DNA of 59,755 nt from Cohnella nanjingensis (GCF_014212125.1 NZ_JACJVP010000020.1:1-59755); one strand, 5' to 3'. Shown: positions 7,481 to 16,367, counted from the stretch's first letter. Numbers and translations are program-made. The notes: generated by a model not told the origin, from the letters alone.

Positions 7481-9082
7481 ATGCAGATCTTATTGGAATC
7501 CCGCCAGCTGGAGAAAGCTATCGGCGACCGGCGGCTGTTCGCGATCCCGCTGCTCCGGATCGGAGAGCGCGACCGGATCGGCATCGTCGGACGCAACGGC
7601 GCCGGCAAGACGACGCTGCTGAAAATACTGGCCGGCGTCGAACGTCCCGACGAAGGGACGATCGAGACGCGGGCCACGCGCTATTGGCTGCCGCAGCTGA
7701 AGCCGGATGCCGGGTCGCTCAGCGGCGGGGAGGCTACGGGGAAAGCGATCGACGAAGCTTTCGCCCGGGATGCGGACCTGCTGCTGGCGGACGAACCGAC
7801 CATGCATCTGGACGTCGAACGCATCGCCAAGCTGGAGTCGCAGCTCGACCGCTATCGGGGCGCCGTCGTCGTGGTCTCCCACGATCGGGCGTTCCTGGAC
7901 CGGACATGCAGCCGGATCTGGGCGCTCGAGGGCAAGACCGTGACCGCCTACAAAGGCAATTACACCGACTATCTCGCGCGCAAGCGGGAAGAGCGGGAAC
8001 AGCATCAGGCGAAGTACGAAGCGTACGTCGAGAAAAAGAAACAGCTCGAGCATGCCGTTCGCCTCAAGGCGCGCAAGGCGGACAAGATGATGAAGCCGCC
8101 CTCGCGCATGGGGACGTCGGAGTCGCGCCTCTATAAGATGGAGCACGGCACCAAACAAAAGGAAGTCCACCGGGTGATCCGATCGATCGAGACCCGGCTT
8201 GCGAAGCTGGAACGCGTCGAGAAGCCGAGAGAGCTGCCGTCCGTCAAGATGGACATTCCGAACGCGGCGCTCATCCGCAACAAGAAGCTGATCGCGGTGG
8301 AACGGGCGGAGGCGTCGGCGAACGGCAGAACGTTGTGGGCCGACGTAACGCTGCGCGTCTCGGCCGGGGAGAAGGTCGCCCTTATCGGTCCGAACGGCGC
8401 GGGTAAAACGACGTTCCTTCGGCGGCTGGTCCGCGGAGACGACGGCTTCTCCGTCGGCGCGAACGCGAAGCTGGGCTACTTCAGCCAGAACCTCGATCTG
8501 CTGGACCCGGAACGAACGGTCATCGAAAACGTCCTCGAGACGTCTGTTCACACGGAATCGCTCGTCCGCAGCGTCCTGGCGCGCTTGCTGTTCCGGCAGG
8601 ACGACGTGTTCAAACGGGTGAAGGACTTAAGCGGCGGAGAACGGGTCAAAGTGGCATTCGCCAAAGTGCTCCTGAGCGACATGAACGTGCTGGTGATGGA
8701 CGAACCGACGACCTTCCTGGACCTTCAGTCCGTCGAATCGTTGGAGGAGCTGCTCCGGGAATACGAGGGAACGCTGCTGTTCGTCTCGCATGACCGGCAG
8801 TTCGTCGGCCGCGTGGCGACCCGGATTCTCGCGATCGAGGACGGCCGCATCGTCTCCTTCTCCGGAACTTACGAAGCGTACGAAGAGGCTAAACGAACGG
8901 TGCGGTCGGGGAGCCGTCAGCCGATCGAGGAAGCGCTCATGGTGACGGAGACGAAGCTGACGGAGGTCATGGGCAAGCTCGGCATGCAGCCGACGGCCGC
9001 GGAGGCGGGAGCGTTGGAGGAATCGTTCCGGGCGCTGATCGGCGAACGGAACCGGCTCCGCCAAGCGCTGAACAAGAAATGA
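7481..9082 (+). CDS. ABC-F ribosomal protection protein, VmlR/Vga-like
   Basis: 533 residues with two ATP-binding cassettes and no membrane domain. Cassette 1 has a GRNGAGKTT Walker A (about residue 36), LSGGE and DEPTMHLD. Cassette 2 has GPNGAGKTT (about 303), LSGGERVKVAF and DEPTTFLD. A long charged inter-domain linker (about 170-280) corresponds to the antibiotic-resistance arm. The compressed first cassette (about 45 residues between Walker A and signature) is as in VmlR and Vga. These proteins bind the ribosomal E site and dislodge drugs such as lincosamides, pleuromutilins and streptogramin A; drug specificity cannot be read here. The start follows a strong AGGAGG site that is itself in a hairpin, implying attenuation control. 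Confidence 0.85.
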   Translation: MQILLESRQLEKAIGDRRLFAIPLLRIGERDRIGIVGRNGAGKTTLLKILAGVERPDEGTIETRATRYWLPQLKPDAGSLSGGEATGKAIDEAFARDADLLLADEPTMHLDVERIAKLESQLDRYRGAVVVVSHDRAFLDRTCSRIWALEGKTVTAYKGNYTDYLARKREEREQHQAKYEAYVEKKKQLEHAVRLKARKADKMMKPPSRMGTSESRLYKMEHGTKQKEVHRVIRSIETRLAKLERVEKPRELPSVKMDIPNAALIRNKKLIAVERAEASANGRTLWADVTLRVSAGEKVALIGPNGAGKTTFLRRLVRGDDGFSVGANAKLGYFSQNLDLLDPERTVIENVLETSVHTESLVRSVLARLLFRQDDVFKRVKDLSGGERVKVAFAKVLLSDMNVLVMDEPTTFLDLQSVESLEELLREYEGTLLFVSHDRQFVGRVATRILAIEDGRIVSFSGTYEAYEEAKRTVRSGSRQPIEEALMVTETKLTEVMGKLGMQPTAAEAGALEESFRALIGERNRLRQALNKK

Positions 9083-9125
9083 GAGCAAGCATCCGCAGTC
9101 GGAAAAGAGAGACCTGAGAATGGAG

Positions 9126-9155
9126 AAGGAGCCGCGCTTGCTGCGCGGCTCCTTT
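9126..9155 (+). terminator. Terminator after ABC-F gene
   Basis: AAGGAGCCGCGC and GCGCGGCTCCTTT form a 12-pair GC-rich stem with a five-base loop, 43 bases after the ABC-F stop codon. Confidence 0.8.
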
Positions 9156-9231
9156 GCTCGTTCGGGCATGGAAGGTGCACGGACGGTTCGGTACGCCGGG
9201 GGACGATCCATTCGCCCGCAGCTTCCGTTCG

Positions 9232-9960
9232 TCAACGCGCTTTCGCCGGCACCTCGGTTTCGCGCAGCCACGCGAGCGCCAGCGCCTCCGCGACGGCCGC
9301 CGCGCGTTCGGACGCGAAGTCGACGTGGGATTTGTAGTTATCCGCGGCTTCGACGCCCGCCAGATCGGACAGGGCGCGCACGACCAGGAACGGCACGCCG
9401 AACCGGTAAGCGGTCTGCGCGATGGCCGCGCCCTCCATGTCGGTCGCTTGGGCGTAGGGGAAGCGCCCGCGAATAGCGGCGGCCAGCTCGGGCTGATTCA
9501 CGAACGAATCGGCCGTCGTGATTAAGCCGTGCACCAGCCTGCCTTCGAGCGGAGCTTCCGCCGCCGCGCGCTTCGCGAGCGCAAGCAGGGCCGGCTCCAC
9601 CGGATAGCGCGCCGGCATCTGCGGCACTTGGCCGTAGGCGTAGCCGAACGCGGTGGCGTTCACGTCGCTGTAGACGAGCTCCGTGGCGATCACGGCGTCG
9701 CCGACGCTTAAAGAAGGATCTAATCCGCCGGCCACCCCGTAATGCAGGATCAGCTCCGGCCGATACCGCTCAATCAGCACGGCCGTCGTCCAGGCGGCGT
9801 TCGCCTTGCCGATGCCGCACTGCAGCAGGATCGTGTCTTGGCCGGCCAGCTCGCCCGCGTAGAACGGCGCGCCCGCGACGGACGTCTCGCGAAGTCGGCC
9901 GAGTCGAGGGAGGAAGGGGGCCGCTTCTTCGGCCATAGGGGCGATAATCGCTAGTCTCAT
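9232..9960 (-). CDS. mtnN: 5'-methylthioadenosine/S-adenosylhomocysteine nucleosidase
   Basis: About 242 residues of the PNP/UDP phosphorylase superfamily. It begins MRLAIIAPMAEE, with the conserved acidic residue near position 12. The family motifs are CGIGKANAA, YGVAGGLDPSL, ATDMEGAAIAQ and the catalytic-type ALSDLAG near the C-terminus. The enzyme removes adenine from S-adenosylhomocysteine and methylthioadenosine in the cytoplasm, yielding S-ribosylhomocysteine, the substrate of LuxS encoded 330 bases away on the other strand. The start at 9960 is backed by GAGGAG; an open frame continues to 10083 but lacks family similarity. Together the two genes complete SAH detoxification and AI-2 precursor formation. 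Confidence 0.9.
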   Translation of the reverse strand: MRLAIIAPMAEEAAPFLPRLGRLRETSVAGAPFYAGELAGQDTILLQCGIGKANAAWTTAVLIERYRPELILHYGVAGGLDPSLSVGDAVIATELVYSDVNATAFGYAYGQVPQMPARYPVEPALLALAKRAAAEAPLEGRLVHGLITTADSFVNQPELAAAIRGRFPYAQATDMEGAAIAQTAYRFGVPFLVVRALSDLAGVEAADNYKSHVDFASERAAAVAEALALAWLRETEVPAKAR

Positions 9961-10287
9961 CGGTTTGCTCCTCGCGTAGTGGTTCGTCGGGATGCGGCAT
10001 GATTCTCCAGGCGCGAAGGCGTCGAATACCCGGTCAGCCGTCACGACGACGGGCAGCAGAGGAACGGAAGCATCCTCCGACACGGCATGGTCGGCGACGG
10101 CTCGTAGCCTTTGCCTGGATGCTTAATACCTAGTAATCGTGTTTGAAATTGAGGTTTTAAGGAATGAAAACACTGTACAGGGCGCTAGAAGGATCTGTCA
10201 ATGGTTTGTACGATAGAAAGTTTGTATTTTACTTATTATTCCGATTGTGATAATTTGATTTTAAATGGGTATGGGAGGAAGGGAAAG
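9961..10287. other. Divergent intergenic region between mtnN and luxS
   Basis: 327 bases holding the start signals of both genes. The mtnN-proximal half is GC-rich; the luxS-proximal half is clearly AT-rich. On the plus strand TTTTAC (10227-10232) and GATAAT (10249-10254), 16 bases apart, form a plausible sigma-A promoter for luxS, followed by GGGAGGAAGGG as ribosome binding site. No T-box or SAM riboswitch fold was recognised. Confidence 0.45.
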
Positions 10288-10743
10288 ATGGCTAAAGTCG
10301 AAAGCTTCGAACTGGACCATACGATCGTGAAGGCGCCCTATGTTCGGCTGGCCGGCACGGAGAAAAACGAAAAGGGCAGCGTCATTCAGAAATACGATCT
10401 GCGCTTCCTGCAGCCGAATGCGGACGCGCTGCCTACGGCTGCCGTGCACACGCTCGAGCATCTGCTGGCTACCTATCTGCGCGACGAATTGAAGGGGATC
10501 ATCGACGTCTCGCCGATGGGCTGCAGAACGGGATTCTATATGATCATCTGGGACGAGCACGCGCCCAAGGACGTGGCGGCAGCGCTGACGAACGTGCTGA
10601 ACAAAGTCGTCGAGACGGATCACGTCCCGGCCGTGTCCGCGCTCGAATGCGGCAATTACAAGGACCACTCGCTTTTCAGCGCGCAGGAATACGCCAAGAT
10701 CGTGCTTCGGGCCGGCATCAGCGACGACCCGTTCCGGGCTTAG
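10288..10743 (+). CDS. luxS: S-ribosylhomocysteine lyase LuxS
   Basis: 151 residues, close to the family length. The HTLEH motif supplies the zinc ligands His54 and His58 plus the catalytic Glu57. Cys121 in [11 protein letters not shown] is the third ligand, and Cys79 in [10 protein letters not shown] matches the catalytic cysteine. LuxS splits S-ribosylhomocysteine into homocysteine and DPD, the precursor of autoinducer 2. The ATG at 10288 follows a strong GGGAGGAAGGG; a frame extending upstream lacks similarity. The neighbouring nucleosidase gene makes its substrate. All key residues are present, so the enzyme should be active. Confidence 0.97.
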   Translation: MAKVESFELDHTIVKAPYVRLAGTEKNEKGSVIQKYDLRFLQPNADALPTAAVHTLEHLLATYLRDELKGIIDVSPMGCRTGFYMIIWDEHAPKDVAAALTNVLNKVVETDHVPAVSALECGNYKDHSLFSAQEYAKIVLRAGISDDPFRA

Positions 10744-10834
10744 GCCGGGAAGCGGGAACCAGATGGGCGTGAAGCGTCGGGTACGTACCGGCAGATGCGC
10801 CCGGGAGGACGAGAAGCGGTAGGCGGCGAATCGG

Positions 10835-10866
10835 AAGACGCGAAGCGAATGAAGCTTCGCGTCTTT
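10835..10866 (+). terminator. Terminator after luxS
   Basis: AAGACGCGAAGC pairs perfectly with GCTTCGCGTCTT around a seven-base loop, followed by TTTAT. Confidence 0.75.
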
Positions 10867-10948
10867 ATGCTGCTGCGCGAAACGGACGGGCGGCAAAGAT
10901 TGGCGGAATGCGGCATGGATCGGAGCATCCGGTTGTAGTCCCCTCATA

Positions 10949-10966
10949 TGTAAACGCTTCATAATG
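10949..10966 (+). promoter_or_regulatory. Weak cre-like site and -10 before the SLH glycosidase
   Basis: TGTAAACGCTTCA resembles a catabolite-responsive element but is one base short of the 14-base consensus. CATAAT directly after it could be a -10 hexamer. An outer inverted repeat, CCTCAT and ATGAGG, brackets both. Confidence 0.3.
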
Positions 10967-11002
10967 AGGAGGATCGTATACTTACAGCCGAGGAGGCCAT
11001 TG

Positions 11003-14000
11003 ATGTTGAGAAGATTCATGAAGCGGGGAATGACAGGTCTGTTGACGTTCGTCTTGGCGCTCGGGTTCGTCTGGCATCCGGCGCCGCGCGTCCATGCGGA
11101 AGCCGGGGAATCGCGCAGCTACGAAGCCGAGTCCGAGATTAACGCGCTGTCGGGCAAAGCGTCCGTCGCAGATTGCGCGGCGTGCTCCGGCGCGCGCAAG
11201 GTCGGCGGCATGTACCAAGGGAGCGCGCTGCAATTCAACGGAATTACGGCACCCGAGGACGGTATCTACGCCGTAACGGTCTATTACGTATCCGGAGATC
11301 CCCGTTCGGCCAACGTGAGCGCGAACGGCGGGGAAAAGCAATATGTCGCGTTTCCGAAGACGGCAGATTGGGATAACGTAGGCAGCTACGAGATCGAGTT
11401 GACGCTGAGCGCCGGCGACAATACGATTCGAATCGACGACAATAACTGGTACGCGCCGGATATCGACCGTATCGTCGTGGGAGCCAGGAAAGACGGCGGC
11501 AACCCCGGCGGGGGCGATGGGGGCGAAGGCTCCGCAGGCGTGACCTACGAGGCGGAGGCGGAAGGCAACGTCCTCGGCGGCAAGGCGGAGATTGCCGCTT
11601 GCGCGGCTTGTTCCGGCGGGAAAAAGGTCGGCAACCTCTACCAGGGCAGCTCGCTGCTCTTCACGAACGTAACGGCGGCGGAGACGGGAGACTTTCTCGT
11701 TACCCTATCCTTCATCTCCGGAGATCCGCGCTCGCTGTATGTCAGCACGAACGGCGGGGAGGCGCAATTCTACGACACCCTGAAGTCGGCGGACTGGAAT
11801 ACCGTCGGGACGGTTCAGCTCACGCTGCCGTTGACGGCAGGGGCCAATACGATCCTATTCTCCGACGGCAACGGCTACGCGCCCGACCTGGACCGTATCC
11901 AAGTGAAGCCGGCGAGCGGCGGGGCCGAGAATCCGGGCGAAGACGAAGGGGATATCGGCGCATTGTTGGATTCCCGCAGTTATGGCGCCATTACGGTCGC
12001 CAAGCATGAAGCGGGCGTCGTTGTCGAGAACGGAAAGTACACCGTGACGTATCATAGCGATACCGGCTACGCCGATTACGCTTGGGGAGAAGGTCAGCGG
12101 GTGACGGGCGCCTACGGGCAAATGAAGCTCGACGATCAAGAGGTGACGACGACCGGCTATGAAACGCACGAATATGCAGAAGCGGAGACCCTCCCGCTGA
12201 AGGACGGTTTCGGCAGCGGCGTACAGCTCGTCTTCGCGCACAAGAGCGCGGGTCAGCCCGTTCTGAAGCAGATCTATCAATTCTATGACGGCAAAGCTTA
12301 CTTCCTCACGCGGCTGGTGGCCGAGAGCGATCGGCCGATCCGCACGAACGAGATGGCGCCGATCGTCGTGAACCGCGCCGGCGGCGTAACGACGGGAAGG
12401 GAGACGGACAACCGGGCGCTCAGCGTGCCTTTCGACAACGACGCGTGGATCCGCTTCAAGGCGCAGACCGTCAATCGGTCGGATACGAGCTATGAAGTGA
12501 CGGCCGTCTATGACAATGCTTCGCGGATCGGCCTGATCCTCGGCTCGGTCGAGCACGATGCCTGGAAGACGGGCATCGACTGGCGAGGCGCCGGCAACCG
12601 GCTGAACGCGCTCCGCGTCTACGGAGGCGCCTCTTCCGGCGTGACGCACGACACGCTGCCCCACGGCAGCCTGACGGGTACGCGCGTCGCTTCGCCGTTG
12701 ATCCTCGCGGGCGGGTATGCCGATTACCGTGACGGCCTGGAGCAGTACGGCGAGGCGAACGCCGTCGTCGCGCCTCCGCTCGCGCCGGCCCGCGATCTGC
12801 CTCAGGGCGTGCCCGTCGGCTGGAACAGCTGGGGCGCTTTCGGCAGCGACCTGACCTATCAGGACGTGTTGGACACTTCGGCCTATTTCAAAGAACATCT
12901 CCCGAAGATGAACAATGACGGCGCCGTCTATATCAATCTCGATTCGTACTGGGACAATCTGACCGACGATCAGCTGAAGCGGGCCGTAACGGCGATCCAA
13001 GCCAATGGGCAGCAGGCGGGCATCTATTGGGGGCCTTTCGTCTATTGGGGCAGCGACATGAACCAGTCGGTGGAAGGCACGGACGGGAGATACGCCTATG
13101 GCGACCTCGCGCTGAAGGATAAATCCGGCGTGCCGCTGCCCAAGCTGGACGGCGCTTATGCGCTCGATCCTACCCATCCCGGGACGAAGCAGCGGATCGA
13201 CCGTTACTTGAACAAGTTCAAGCAGCTCGGCTTCACGTTCATCAAGCTGGACTTCCTGACGCACGGCTCGCTCGAGGGCGCGCACGACGACCCCGCCGTC
13301 ACGACGGGCATTCAAGCGTACAACGCGGGGATGCGGTACATCAACGAGACGTTGGACGGCTCCATGTTCATCAGCGCGTCGATCTCGCCGATCTTCCCGT
13401 CGCAATACGCGCACAGCAGACGGATCGCCTGCGACACGTTCGGGACGATCCACGAGTCCGAATACGAATTAAACGCATTAACTTACGGATGGTGGCAGAA
13501 CGGAACGATCTACCGCTATACCGATCCCGACCACATGGCGCTCGCGCGGGCCGGATCGCTCGAGGAAGCCCGCAGCCGGGTGAACTCGGCCGTCATCTCG
13601 GGCACCGTATTCCTGGATTCGGACGACGTCGGCGACGAGAAGGCGCGGCAATTCATGGCCGAGCTGTACGGCAACGAACGGGTTCTCGCGGCAGCGGTCA
13701 AAGGCCAAGCCTTCCGGCCGGTCGAAGGCAATACCGGCGCGGGCGCGGCAGATACGTTCGTGCTTCGCGAGGGGGACGACTACTACATGGCCGTCTTCAA
13801 CTACGATGCAACCGGTCCGGCGGACAAGTCGCTGGACTTCGCCCGCGCAGGCTTGCCCGCCGGTCAGGCATTTGAACGGACGGACTTGTGGACGGGAGAG
13901 ACCGCTCGGGTCGAAGGCGCGTTCGCACTAACGCTGCAACCGGCCGCGTCCAAGCTGTTTAAGCTGACTGCGGTGACCACGGGAGGCCCGGGGCAGCCCG

Positions 14001-15097
14001 GGGAGCCGGGGCAGCCGGGACAACCCGAGGAGCCGGGAGGTCCGGGAGGTCCTAGCCAACCTGGACAGCCAGGTCAGCCTGGTCAATCAGGACAGCCGGG
14101 CCAACCGGGGCAGTCCCCATCGACGCCGCAGCCCGGATCCGATCTTCGGACGGAGCAAGTCGTCGATGGGGCGGCTGGCGGGCAAGCTACGCTGGGCGAT
14201 CGGGTCGCGGTTCAGGTACCGTCCGGCGCCTATGCCGGATCGGGGACTTGGACGATCCGCATCTTGGAGGACCGGGAGCGCCCTGCTGCTGCGGAACCCG
14301 GCGCGCTAGGAAGCCCCGTATTCGATCTAACCCATGCTGCCGCATCCGTCTTCGCGGTTCCGATTCGGTTAACGCTTCGATACGATGCCGCAGCGAAGCC
14401 TGCCGGCACAAAGGCCGCTGTCTACTACTACCACGAGCGCCAGCAGCGTTGGATCTACGCGGGCGGCAGCGACAATGGCGACGGGACCGTCACCGTAGCG
14501 ACGAACCACCTGACGCCGTATGCCGTCTACTTCGTTCAGCCGAAGACCTTTGCCGATCTCGCGGGCCATTGGTCCGCGCCATATGCAGACCGCCTGATCG
14601 GCTTGGGCAGCCTGAACGGCTTTGAGGACGGCAGCTTCCGTCCGGACGGACGCGTCACCCGGGCACAGTTTGCCCGTATGCTGACCAGCGCGCTGGGAGC
14701 GAAGACGGATGCCGATGCCGGCGTCGCGGCGTTCGCGGATGCTGCGGACATGGCGGCTTGGTCTGTGCCGGGAATCGCGGCTGCGGACGCCGCTGGATGG
14801 ATGACCGGTTCGACGGAGCAGGGAAAGCGCTACTTCCAGCCTAACCGGGCGATGTCGCGGGCAGAGCTCGCGGCGACGCTCGCCCGGGCGCTTCCTGAGA
14901 GCGATGAGGCGGAGCCGGGCTCGGATTTCGCAGATGCGGCGGTTATTCCCGCCTGGGCTGCTCCGGCGGTCCGGCAGTTGCAAAAACTCGGCATCATGAC
15001 GGGCGATCCGGACGGTACGTTCCGCCCGGCGGATCCAGTTTCGCGAGGTGAAGCCGCCAAGGCGCTTGCGCTGCTCTTGGAGGCGCTGCACCTGTAG
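11003..15097 (+). CDS. SLH-anchored surface glycoside hydrolase with two CBM35 modules (clan GH-D, alpha-galactosidase-like)
   Basis: A modular secreted protein of 1,364 residues. The order is a signal peptide (1-32, ending VHA), two CBM35-like carbohydrate-binding modules (about 36-165 and 175-310, each with a YEAE start), and a clan GH-D catalytic region (about 320-985). The catalytic region has GWNSWG near 608, a likely nucleophile Asp in FIKLDFL near 750, and CDTFG/TDPDHM further on. A Pro-Gly-Gln collagen-like linker (about 993-1040), a beta-rich ZU5-like module, and three SLH repeats (about 1180-1364) with FADLAGHW and DGSFRPDGRVTRAQFARM follow. SLH repeats bind pyruvylated wall polymer, so the enzyme should be displayed on the cell surface. 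The start is backed by GAGGAGG. The paralogue at 23762 lacks secretion and binding modules. The substrate is probably an alpha-galactoside, but related families act on other sugars. Confidence 0.85.
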   Translation: MLRRFMKRGMTGLLTFVLALGFVWHPAPRVHAEAGESRSYEAESEINALSGKASVADCAACSGARKVGGMYQGSALQFNGITAPEDGIYAVTVYYVSGDPRSANVSANGGEKQYVAFPKTADWDNVGSYEIELTLSAGDNTIRIDDNNWYAPDIDRIVVGARKDGGNPGGGDGGEGSAGVTYEAEAEGNVLGGKAEIAACAACSGGKKVGNLYQGSSLLFTNVTAAETGDFLVTLSFISGDPRSLYVSTNGGEAQFYDTLKSADWNTVGTVQLTLPLTAGANTILFSDGNGYAPDLDRIQVKPASGGAENPGEDEGDIGALLDSRSYGAITVAKHEAGVVVENGKYTVTYHSDTGYADYAWGEGQRVTGAYGQMKLDDQEVTTTGYETHEYAEAETLPLKDGFGSGVQLVFAHKSAGQPVLKQIYQFYDGKAYFLTRLVAESDRPIRTNEMAPIVVNRAGGVTTGRETDNRALSVPFDNDAWIRFKAQTVNRSDTSYEVTAVYDNASRIGLILGSVEHDAWKTGIDWRGAGNRLNALRVYGGASSGVTHDTLPHGSLTGTRVASPLILAGGYADYRDGLEQYGEANAVVAPPLAPARDLPQGVPVGWNSWGAFGSDLTYQDVLDTSAYFKEHLPKMNNDGAVYINLDSYWDNLTDDQLKRAVTAIQANGQQAGIYWGPFVYWGSDMNQSVEGTDGRYAYGDLALKDKSGVPLPKLDGAYALDPTHPGTKQRIDRYLNKFKQLGFTFIKLDFLTHGSLEGAHDDPAVTTGIQAYNAGMRYINETLDGSMFISASISPIFPSQYAHSRRIACDTFGTIHESEYELNALTYGWWQNGTIYRYTDPDHMALARAGSLEEARSRVNSAVISGTVFLDSDDVGDEKARQFMAELYGNERVLAAAVKGQAFRPVEGNTGAGAADTFVLREGDDYYMAVFNYDATGPADKSLDFARAGLPAGQAFERTDLWTGETARVEGAFALTLQPAASKLFKLTAVTTGGPGQPGEPGQPGQPEEPGGPGGPSQPGQPGQPGQSGQPGQPGQSPSTPQPGSDLRTEQVVDGAAGGQATLGDRVAVQVPSGAYAGSGTWTIRILEDRERPAAAEPGALGSPVFDLTHAAASVFAVPIRLTLRYDAAAKPAGTKAAVYYYHERQQRWIYAGGSDNGDGTVTVATNHLTPYAVYFVQPKTFADLAGHWSAPYADRLIGLGSLNGFEDGSFRPDGRVTRAQFARMLTSALGAKTDADAGVAAFADAADMAAWSVPGIAAADAAGWMTGSTEQGKRYFQPNRAMSRAELAATLARALPESDEAEPGSDFADAAVIPAWAAPAVRQLQKLGIMTGDPDGTFRPADPVSRGEAAKALALLLEALHL

Positions 15098-15186
15098 CCG
15101 ACGGATGGCCCGTCTCTTCATCAGGCGTTCAGTAATCGCACTCCTTTCACCTCAAGAGCGTGGAGCAAGTCCTATTTGAAACGTAT

Positions 15187-15229
15187 AAAGCTTCCAAAAC
15201 CACTACAAAAGTGGGGATGGAAGCTTTTT
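15187..15229 (+). terminator. Terminator after the SLH glycosidase
   Basis: AAAGCTTCCA and TGGAAGCTTT enclose a second small stem (CCAC/GTGG), and the right arm is followed by TTT. It lies 90 bases after the stop codon. Confidence 0.75.
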
Positions 15230-15243
15230 AAATGGAAGTAATG

Positions 15244-15277
15244 AAAAAGGATCGCAGGATTTATAACCAGCGATCCT
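15244..15277 (-). terminator. Terminator of the small minus-strand gene
   Basis: Read on the minus strand, AGGATCGC and GCGATCCT form a perfect eight-pair stem followed by TTTTTC. It serves the 51-residue gene that ends at 15319. Confidence 0.7.
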
Positions 15278-15318
15278 AATCTTCTACCGGCTGTGGCGGA
15301 TAGAACGTGCGCATATAA

Positions 15319-15474
15319 CTATTGAGTTAACCCTTCATCCGTAGTAATCGGTTGAATCTCATTCGTACTGCCTTTTTTGTTTTTCTCCTTTGAAGTGTTT
15401 TGTTCCTCGAGTTGATCTAACTGCTGCTCGACAGACCGAGAGTTAAGCATACCACCCTTTGAATCCTGATTCAT
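15319..15474 (-). CDS. Small hydrophilic protein of unknown function
   Basis: 51 residues, beginning MNQDSKGG, rich in Gln, Glu, Lys, Ser and Thr, with no cysteine, membrane segment or signal. I do not recognise it. The gene looks real because a very strong GGGAGGTGAG ribosome binding site stands at the right distance before the ATG and a good terminator follows the stop. A longer frame from 15576 exists but its N-terminal part lacks start signals. The middle, EQQLDQLEEQN, is likely helical. It sits alone in an AT-richer patch between the surface glycosidase and the two-component genes. Confidence 0.5.
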   Translation of the reverse strand: MNQDSKGGMLNSRSVEQQLDQLEEQNTSKEKNKKGSTNEIQPITTDEGLTQ

Positions 15475-15576
15475 CGATCCCTCACCTCCCTTGTCAAACA
15501 TAATCAGCCTTTTAGTAAGATGAGTAAACAGTTGAAAATTTATGCATAGATATATTCGAAAATGGCTGTACTGCAT

Positions 15577-15963
15577 GGCGCTATAGCAAGGACCACTGCA
15601 GAATAGAGGTTAAGCTGTGAAACCAATCCCGGACACCGGTGATTGGTTCAATTGTTCAGGAAAAATGAAGTTCCTTCTGGAGACAAACGGTCAAACTTAC
15701 GGGACACGATAGCACAAGAAACAACAAGGACGAGGTTGCCGATATTGATCGGCAGCCTCGTTACGCTTACTGGCAGCGGAACAATTCCCTTAGAATTTAC
15801 GTATAGGATGTTAATGGGAAATAAATGGTGAAACTGATGGAAAACTCATTTTTTTACAACATTGGCATACTAACGGGCAGGATAATTGAAATAACAAGAG
15901 GTTCTATTCGTATTAACCCGAAATTATGTCGTATGGCTATCGTGAAGGAAAGGTTGTGAATGT
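15577..15963. other. Intergenic patch with hairpin repeat element
   Basis: 387 AT-richer bases with no convincing gene. A 62-codon open frame (15643-15831) lacks a ribosome binding site and any recognisable motif. The stretch holds the hairpin repeat described at 15682-15782 and a related arm, CTAACGGGCAGG, near 15870. Confidence 0.45.
15682..15782. repeat. Dispersed hairpin element, copy A
   Basis: An ACGGGACACGATAGCA arm is followed by an AAACAACA-rich spacer, a hairpin (ACGAGG, TGCCGAT / ATCGGCA, CCTCGT) and the right arm CTTACTGGCAG. The left arm recurs at 32108, and the hairpin plus right arm recur at 27990-28050, so it appears to be a small repeated intergenic unit. Confidence 0.5.
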
Positions 15964-16266
15964 GTGAATAAAGATATTGCATATTATATGGCAAGAAGTT
16001 ACAACTTCATTGCAGAATATGTACCCGAGAGTAATAATCGGTCAGGTTATTATTTCGGTCTCATTGAGGAACTGCCAGGATGTCATGCATTCGGGGCATC
16101 TTTTGTTGAAATGTTAAAATCAATAGAATATGTCAAGAAAGTTTACTTTGAATCAAGACTAAAGAATTCTGAATATATTCCCGAGCCTGGGGACATAAGT
16201 CTACGCCATCCACCATCAATTCGTATCCAGATTAGTGGAGATGGGATTGATACAACAGATGAGTAA
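15964..16266 (+). CDS. HicB-like (RNase H-fold) protein, orphan antitoxin candidate
   Basis: 100 residues with the HicB-family pattern: an N-terminal sheet with GYYFGLIEELPGC, then GASFVEMLKSIEYVKKVY and an IPEPGD end to the domain. HicB proteins normally neutralise the mRNA interferase HicA encoded next door. No HicA-like frame was found on either side, so this is probably a solitary HicB-fold protein. The C-terminus is short and lacks an obvious HTH or ribbon-helix-helix domain. The start is a GTG (15964) preceded by AAGGAAAGG. The gene is AT-richer than the flanking glycan genes, which suggests independent acquisition. Confidence 0.65.
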   Translation: MNKDIAYYMARSYNFIAEYVPESNNRSGYYFGLIEELPGCHAFGASFVEMLKSIEYVKKVYFESRLKNSEYIPEPGDISLRHPPSIRIQISGDGIDTTDE

Positions 16267-16367
16267 AGATTGTTAAGGCTTTGAACTCCCTCGAAATGAT
16301 TCAGTTTCCTCACCCAAGCTCATGAATTCGCAGGATTTCACCACATTTGCCTGGCTACCCCATGAAA

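Noticed and set aside
9961..10083. N-terminal extension of the nucleosidase
   Set aside because: The frame is open, but the family begins at MRLAIIAP, which has the GAGGAG ribosome binding site; the extension has no similarity.
15643..15831. 62-codon open frame near the HicB-like gene
   Set aside because: No ribosome binding site or motif, and it runs through a hairpin repeat.
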